From Desulfarculales bacterium UBA696 (lineage in GTDB: Bacteria > Desulfobacterota > Syntrophobacteria > Syntrophobacterales > Syntrophobacteraceae), in NCBI GenBank assembly GCA_002298995.1, contig DBMO01000057.1, positions 1 through 10,447 of the forward strand: a stretch of 10,447 nucleotides of DNA. The letters are read 5' to 3'. The notes below the pieces were generated by a model. That model ran no database searches. It saw only the letters and a program-made list of their open reading frames with translations, and had not been told where the DNA came from. Numbering within the stretch: the first letter of the stretch is position 1; each line of letters begins with the position of its first letter. This document shows positions 6,786 to 10,447 of this stretch, piece after piece. A program made the position numbers and the translations under genes.

Positions 6786-6974
6786 GCTGAGTGTCCTCTC
6801 TCTCGCCACGGGTTTTTTGAAGTGCATCAGCGGGGCAGCCATATCGTGATGCAAAGACGGCTTGCAGACACCACGATTACCGTCCCGGTTCCGAACCATG
6901 AGGAACTCCGAGTCGGCACACTTCAATCCATAATCCGCCAGTCAGGTGTGCCCAGACATGAGTTCGAGTCATGA
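6778..6974 (+). pseudogene. hicA: hicA toxin remnant, frame broken near its N-terminus
   Basis: A TTG at 6778, overlapping the hicB stop, opens a peptide MGKLSVLS typical of HicA N-termini, but the frame then gives unrelated sequence. From 6807 another frame reads HGFFEVHQRGSHIVMQRR, then TTITVPVPNHEEL, GTLQSIIRQSGV and PRHEFES to a TGA at 6972-6974. This is the rest of HicA, including the catalytic His of the GSHIVM motif. Between S8 and HGF a full HicA has about ten more residues (the GREVCRIL-type helix), so roughly 25-28 bases have been lost and the frame shifted. A sequencing or assembly fault alone would not usually remove that many bases. The toxin should be inactive unless it starts internally. 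Confidence 0.8.
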
Positions 6975-7121
6975 AGATCCCCCTTAAGTGTGCGTGCCTC
7001 AAAATAGCGGGTACATCTACGGGTTCTTGATGCATACCAGAAAAGTACATATTCAGATGGTTTGCTGGTTCCGCTTTGAATAGAATATGTTTAGTTCATC
7101 AGAGTCTTGCTTACAGGTGAA

Positions 7122-7144
7122 AGGGTCAGGTCATTGCTGACCCT
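7122..7144. terminator. Inverted repeat, possible terminator downstream of the antiporter gene
   Basis: AGGGTCAG (7122-7129) and CTGACCCT (7137-7144) form a perfect 8-bp stem with a 7-base loop. Read on the minus strand it lies about 70 bases after the antiporter stop and is followed by a short TTTC; another T7 run (7154-7160 region, minus strand) lies between it and the gene. Read on the plus strand no T-tract follows. It is a plausible but not canonical terminator. The rest of the 239-base gap 6975-7213 holds only an 8-bp inverted repeat, ACATATTC/GAATATGT (7047-7054/7083-7090), and no gene. Confidence 0.4.
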
Positions 7145-7213
7145 GCCTCTGAAAAAAAGAGAATTTGGAAGTCGGCTAGCGTGTATGCTGAGCCATATTC
7201 GGGGATAACTCTT

Positions 7214-8308
7214 TTACCGCGCTGGGGGAGGCAACAGGTAGAGAGTCATGGCGAAAATCAAGTAGACCATCAGCACCAAGACTCCGGCGAACCAATTCGA
7301 CTGCCCGCTGTTCGTGACGAGTGTCGCGGTGAGAGTGGAGATGAGCACCATCACTATGGCGCCCGGCCAGAAGTACAGGTCCATTGGCGTCGGCCCAATA
7401 AAAGAGCTCACGAGCACCAGCACCGGGGCGACAAAAAGCGCGATTTGGGATGCGCTCCCCAAGGCGATACCCACACTCAAATCCAGACGGTTCTTGCGCG
7501 CGCCCGAAAACGCCGAGGCCATTTCCGCCGCTCCGCCGACCAGCGCCACGATGATGAATCCCACGAAAGCGGGGGTCATTCCAAACACCTCCGCCGCCTT
7601 CTGCACCGACTCGACAAAGACTTCGCTCACCAGCGCAACCAGCACCGTGACGCCACCAAGCGTGACCAAAGCCAGACCTATGGGCCACAAGGCTTCACCG
7701 GCCTCGCCGGAACTCGCGCTCGCGAACAACTCGCGGTGCGTTTTGAGCGAGAACACCATGCCCAGTCCGTAGGCCACGATGAGCAGCACCGCCAGACCCA
7801 CGCTCAGCTTCCGGGTGAATGCCTCCCCTGCCGTAAAGTCGGCTCGCGAGATCGCTGAAGGAATCAACAGCGCGATTGTGGCCAGGAAGAGCAAGCCTGC
7901 TTGCAGGCGAGCGCTGGCCCGGTTGTATTCCTGAAGGTGATGCTTGAGTCCGCCGAGCAGAAACGAGGCACCCAGCATGAACAGAGTGTTGGTGACAATT
8001 GCGCCGGCAATGGACGCCTTCACCAACATGTATTGCCCGGCGCGCAAAGCAGCGAACGCGATGACCAGTTCGGTCAGGTTGCCCAGCGTTGCGTTTAGAA
8101 GGCCGCCCACCGCATCGCCCGTCCTGGCCGCCACCGATTCGGTGGCGTGGCTGAGCATCGCGGCCAAGGGCACGATGGCCAGCACAGACAGCACGAAGAG
8201 TAGCGTGTGCGCTTCGGGCGTGAGCTTCGCGGCAGCAAACACCATGGGTACAAAGGCTAGCAGCCACAACAGCGGATTGTGACGGATTTCTGTGAGGAGT
8301 GTTTTCAT
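7214..8308 (-). CDS. Ca2+/H+ antiporter, CAX branch of the CaCA superfamily
   Basis: A 364-residue inner-membrane protein with about 11 hydrophobic segments, the normal size of bacterial CAX exchangers, which expel Ca2+ (or Na+/K+) in exchange for protons. The two alpha repeats are visible. Alpha-1 holds LNATLGNLTELVIAFAALRA (71-90) with Glu80, and the following KASIAGAIVTNTLFMLG. Alpha-2 holds VALVGGAAEMASAFSGARKN (254-273) with Glu262, and IALGSASQIALFVAPVLVL. An acidic loop (ASASSGEAGEA, 197-206) separates the halves, in the position of the CAX acidic motif. The usual alpha-2 GNAAE is GGAAE here. The N-terminus (MKTLLTEIRHNPLLWLLAFVP) is a normal start for this group, though only AATTAAGCC precedes the ATG and no ribosome binding site is evident. 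The closest group is TIGR00378-type cax; I would not call it chaA of E. coli specifically. Confidence 0.93.
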   Translation of the reverse strand: MKTLLTEIRHNPLLWLLAFVPMVFAAAKLTPEAHTLLFVLSVLAIVPLAAMLSHATESVAARTGDAVGGLLNATLGNLTELVIAFAALRAGQYMLVKASIAGAIVTNTLFMLGASFLLGGLKHHLQEYNRASARLQAGLLFLATIALLIPSAISRADFTAGEAFTRKLSVGLAVLLIVAYGLGMVFSLKTHRELFASASSGEAGEALWPIGLALVTLGGVTVLVALVSEVFVESVQKAAEVFGMTPAFVGFIIVALVGGAAEMASAFSGARKNRLDLSVGIALGSASQIALFVAPVLVLVSSFIGPTPMDLYFWPGAIVMVLISTLTATLVTNSGQSNWFAGVLVLMVYLIFAMTLYLLPPPAR

Positions 8309-8564
8309 GGCTTAATTTACGTACTGTTTCGAAGCGGGTCGTAAACCCTGCCAACCATCTCGGAGCAAAGGTTTGTGACAATTTAGACACGATAATTCCG
8401 TTCAGCCCTTCCCTTGGCCGGCGGATAGAAACTCTCTTGACGTTCTCCAGATAGTACCTGTCGCAGAGACGGTCAAGATCCTTTGCGCACCGAAAACTCC
8501 CACAAGTATAATGCTGGTGGGTTTGGGTGTATGTTGCCTGCCTAATTATCTCGGGCAGCTTCAT
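8309..8564 (-). other. Well-initiated but unrecognised reading frame that enters the antiporter gene out of frame
   Basis: An ATG at 8564 is preceded by AGGAG with a 5-base spacer, the best minus-strand initiation signal in this region. The frame reads MKLPEIIRQATYTQTHQHYT, then a segment with CGSFRCAKDLDRLCDRYYLE and KRVSIRRPREGLNG. It has no stop in the gap; it continues until 7695, where it merely shadows the antiporter in another frame. The first ~70 residues look protein-like (three Cys, charged helices), but I do not recognise them. It may be the 5' part of a gene truncated when the antiporter gene came to lie next to it, or a leader frame upstream of the antiporter. The listed end is simply where the antiporter start codon lies. 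Confidence 0.25.
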
Positions 8565-8615
8565 TTAGACTCCTGCACCGAGGCAATTTTGCCCCGCGGC
8601 GGAAGAGGCTGCATT

Positions 8616-8645
8616 TTGGCAATGCGACTTACGCATGGTTAATAT
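8616..8645 (+). promoter_or_regulatory. Candidate asnS promoter with a short palindrome in the spacer
   Basis: TTGGCA (8616-8621, 5/6 to the -35 consensus) is followed after 18 bases by TAATAT (8640-8645) in an AT-rich stretch, some 100 bases before the asnS start codon. Between the two boxes lies ATGCG-ACTTA-CGCAT (8622-8636), a small dyad that could be an operator or chance. An alternative -10 reading TATAAA at 8643 would leave a 21-base spacer. Consensus matching only. Confidence 0.35.
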
Positions 8646-8747
8646 AAAATATCTAAATTTGGGGAGTTGTTAATACAGGGATGCAAAAAGAATAGAGAAA
8701 CTTGGGAGTTCAGGTCGAGGGACGACTCAAACGGAGATCTGGCGGAT

Positions 8748-10142
8748 ATGGAAAAAGGGATTCGCATTGCCGAGCTTTTCGGCAAAGAGGATAAGTACAC
8801 GGGAAAAACGGTTCGCGTGCAGGGTTGGGTGCGCACCAGGCGCGACTCGAAGGCCGGGGTCAGCTTTATCGAGCTAAATGACGGCTCCTCGCTGAAAGGC
8901 CTTCAGGTGGTGGCCGCGCTGGACCGGCCCGAGTACCGGGATGTGCTCGAAAGGATAACGACCGGGAGCGCCGTACTGGTCGAAGGCATCCTGTCGCCTT
9001 CTCCCGGAAAGGGCCAGGCGGTCGAGATCCAGGCGGACCGGATCGAGCTTTACGGGTGGGCCGATCCCGCCGTCTACCCGCTCCAGAAAAAGCGCCACTC
9101 CTTTGAATTCCTGCGCCAGATCGCGCATCTTCGGCCGAGAACGAACACCATAGGAGCTGTTGCCAGAGTGCGAAACCGCCTGGGTTTCGCGATCCATCAA
9201 TTTTTCCAGGAGCGCGGATTCAACTATCTAAACACCCCCATCATCACTGCAAGCGACTGCGAGGGGGCCGGTGAAACTTTCCGCGTGACGACCCTGGACC
9301 CGCTCAAGGCCGTCCAGGCCGAAAACCCTTACGGCGATGACTTCTTTTCACGCCCCGCCTACCTCACGGTGAGCGGTCAGCTCCAGGCGGAAATCTTCGC
9401 CCTGGCTCTCGGCAGGGTTTACACATTTGGGCCAACATTCAGGGCGGAAAATTCCAACACCAGCCGGCATCTTGCCGAATTCTGGATGGTCGAGCCGGAG
9501 ATGGCCTTCTATGACCTCGAAGACGACCTGGAGCTTGCAAAGGAGTTCATTAAACATCTGGTCGGGGTTGTTCTTGAAGAATGCACCGAGGACCTCGATT
9601 TTTTCACCCGCTTTGTCGAACCTGAACTTCGAGGCCGGTTGGAGACCGTTGTCAACCGTCCCTTCGAAGTGATTACTTATACCGAGGCGGTCGAGCTTCT
9701 CAAAAAGTCGGGCGAGCAATTTGCCTTCCCTGTCGATTGGGGCGGCGACCTGCAGGCCGAACACGAACGGTACCTGACCGAGAAAGTCTTTAAAAGGCCG
9801 GTCGGGATAATCGATTTCCCCAGGTCGCTAAAGCCTTTCTATATGCGCGTAAACGATGACGGAAAAACCGTTGCCGCAATGGATATCCTTGTCCCCGGCA
9901 CGGGAGAGATCATCGGGGGCTCTCAAAGGGAAGAGCGCCTCGACATGCTGCTCGAACAAATGAAGCTAAAGGGGATTTCCGTCGAGGACTACCGCTGGTA
10001 CGTCGAGCTGCGTGAGTTCGGTTCGGCGCCCCACGCGGGGTTCGGCCTGGGCTTCGAGCGCCTGGTGCAGTTCGTGACAGGCCTTCCGAATATCCGTGAG
10101 GTAATCCCCTTTCCGAGGACGCCCGGCCACGCGGAATTCTAG
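8748..10142 (+). CDS. asnS: Asparaginyl-tRNA synthetase (AsnRS)
   Basis: A class IIb aminoacyl-tRNA synthetase of 464 residues that charges tRNA-Asn with asparagine using ATP; bacterial AsnRS is usually 430-470. The N-terminal OB-fold anticodon-binding domain (about 20-105) contains VRVQGWVRTRRDSK and IELNDGSSLKGLQV. Motif 1 is around 146-165 (GFNYLNTPI). ITASDCEGAGETFRVTTL (166-183) is characteristic of AsnRS rather than AspRS. Motif 2 is GPTFRAENSNTSRHLAEF (228-245) with Arg232, followed by WMVEPEM. Motif 3 is GFGLGFERL (431-439) with Arg438, ending PFPRTPGHAEF. No key residue is missing. The frame is open upstream to 8667, but ATG 8748 is chosen because the OB-fold begins just after it, the total length then fits the family, and GGAG/GGCGG lie upstream. 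The gene stands alone and ends 40 bases before an intrinsic terminator. Confidence 0.97.
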   Translation: MEKGIRIAELFGKEDKYTGKTVRVQGWVRTRRDSKAGVSFIELNDGSSLKGLQVVAALDRPEYRDVLERITTGSAVLVEGILSPSPGKGQAVEIQADRIELYGWADPAVYPLQKKRHSFEFLRQIAHLRPRTNTIGAVARVRNRLGFAIHQFFQERGFNYLNTPIITASDCEGAGETFRVTTLDPLKAVQAENPYGDDFFSRPAYLTVSGQLQAEIFALALGRVYTFGPTFRAENSNTSRHLAEFWMVEPEMAFYDLEDDLELAKEFIKHLVGVVLEECTEDLDFFTRFVEPELRGRLETVVNRPFEVITYTEAVELLKKSGEQFAFPVDWGGDLQAEHERYLTEKVFKRPVGIIDFPRSLKPFYMRVNDDGKTVAAMDILVPGTGEIIGGSQREERLDMLLEQMKLKGISVEDYRWYVELREFGSAPHAGFGLGFERLVQFVTGLPNIREVIPFPRTPGHAEF

Positions 10143-10182
10143 CAATGTATTCCGCGCCCCAGGTTATGGCGGGGTCTCCCGA

Positions 10183-10207
10183 GGCTGTTGCCCAAATAGC
10201 CTTTTTT
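10183..10207 (+). terminator. Intrinsic terminator of asnS
   Basis: GGCTGTT (10183-10189) pairs with AATAGCC (10195-10201) through a 7-bp stem with one G-U pair and a GCCCA loop, followed directly by six T (10202-10207). It lies 40 bases after the asnS stop codon. Its 5' arm and loop also form the left outer arm of the larger inverted repeat described at 10183-10421. Confidence 0.75.
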
Positions 10208-10421
10208 GAAACTGCCAAGTGGATCGGCAGGCGTGAGCGGCGCGCGCGCCCTAACAACGTCATTCCCGCAGCACTTCTGGGCGGGAATCCAGTGTCTTTG
10301 CTTCGGCAGGTCAAACAACTTTGGGTTTAAAGCCGCTGGATTCCCGCCCAGAAGCGCCGCGGGAATGACGATTTTCGATACCGCCCCGGACGTGAATCCA
10401 AATCCGGTTTGGGCAACAACC
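10183..10421. repeat. Nested palindromic repeat element (REP/MITE-like), 239 bp
   Basis: Inner arms of 35 bases, 10258-10292 and 10336-10370, are inverted copies matching at 33 of 35 positions around a 43-base centre. Each arm is itself a hairpin: ATTCCCGC (10262-10269 and 10340-10347) pairs with GCGGGAAT (10281-10288 and 10359-10366) around an 11-base loop. Outer arms of 14 bases, 10183-10196 and 10408-10421, match at 13 of 14 (GGCTGTTGCCCAAA against TTTGGGCAACAACC). Both inner-arm differences read as A-C mismatches on the plus strand and as G-U pairs on the minus strand. The CATTCCCGC...GCGGGAATCCAG sequence is like dispersed palindromes seen in many proteobacterial genomes. There are no coding features and no clear target-site duplication. 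The stretch 10371-10447 beyond it holds nothing I can identify. Confidence 0.8.
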
Positions 10422-10447
10422 CCATATGATATGGCCGGTGTGGGCGG

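Noticed and set aside
7181..7858. 225-codon plus-strand frame rich in His, Gln and Arg
   Set aside because: It is antisense to the clear membrane antiporter gene; its odd composition follows from the antiporter's codons, and it has no recognisable domain.
9910..10314. 134-codon minus-strand frame across the asnS end and the repeat
   Set aside because: It is antisense to asnS and runs through the palindromic element; the Arg/Pro/Ser-rich translation is typical of a shadow frame.
10258..10370. CRISPR-like repeat units
   Set aside because: There are only two units, in inverted rather than direct orientation, with no spacer series; this is a palindromic element, not an array.

Overview
This window reads as a stretch of ordinary chromosome from a Gram-negative bacterium, most likely a Desulfobacterota ('deltaproteobacterial') lineage. 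The hints are a Uup-type ABC-F protein, an E. coli YciH-like SUI1 factor carrying an N-terminal Cys cluster, a kinase-less PAS protein ending in a CxxC...CPxC tail of a kind I associate with that group's signalling proteins, and a HicB family typical of anaerobe genomes. The placement is inference; no rRNA or other phylogenetic marker was available.

Layout. Bases 1-113 hold the start of an unrecognised minus-strand gene that runs off the left edge. From 1763 down to 275 three minus-strand genes follow one another: a SUI1/eIF1-like factor, a YwbE-family small protein and a short-chain dehydrogenase. A good sigma-70-like promoter lies upstream at 1828-1856. Divergent from it is uup (2014-3828), a two-NBD ABC-F ATPase. 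Uup and the next gene, a minus-strand SLOG-like Rossmann protein (3932-4483), converge on one bidirectional terminator (3871-3917). A 495-base gap with a coding-like remnant leads to a PAS sensor with a Cys-rich tail (4979-5563). This converges with a DUF72/YecE protein (5613-6323).

The second half holds an intact hicB-type antitoxin (6564-6785) followed by a frame-broken hicA remnant (6778-6974), then a minus-strand Ca2+/H+ antiporter of the CAX family (7214-8308). Next comes a gap with a well-initiated but unrecognised minus-strand frame and a possible asnS promoter. asnS (8748-10142) closes the coding part. It ends at an intrinsic terminator that forms one arm of a nested palindromic repeat element (10183-10421).

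Taken together, SUI1, Uup and AsnS are translation-related, and SUI1 and uup share a 250-bp divergent promoter region, so co-regulation is possible. The rest is housekeeping or accessory. I see no CRISPR, phage module, transposase or tRNA. The features most worth attention are the nested palindrome, the orphaned HicB, the SLOG protein and the PAS/Cys-tail protein; none is strong evidence of a wholly new system.
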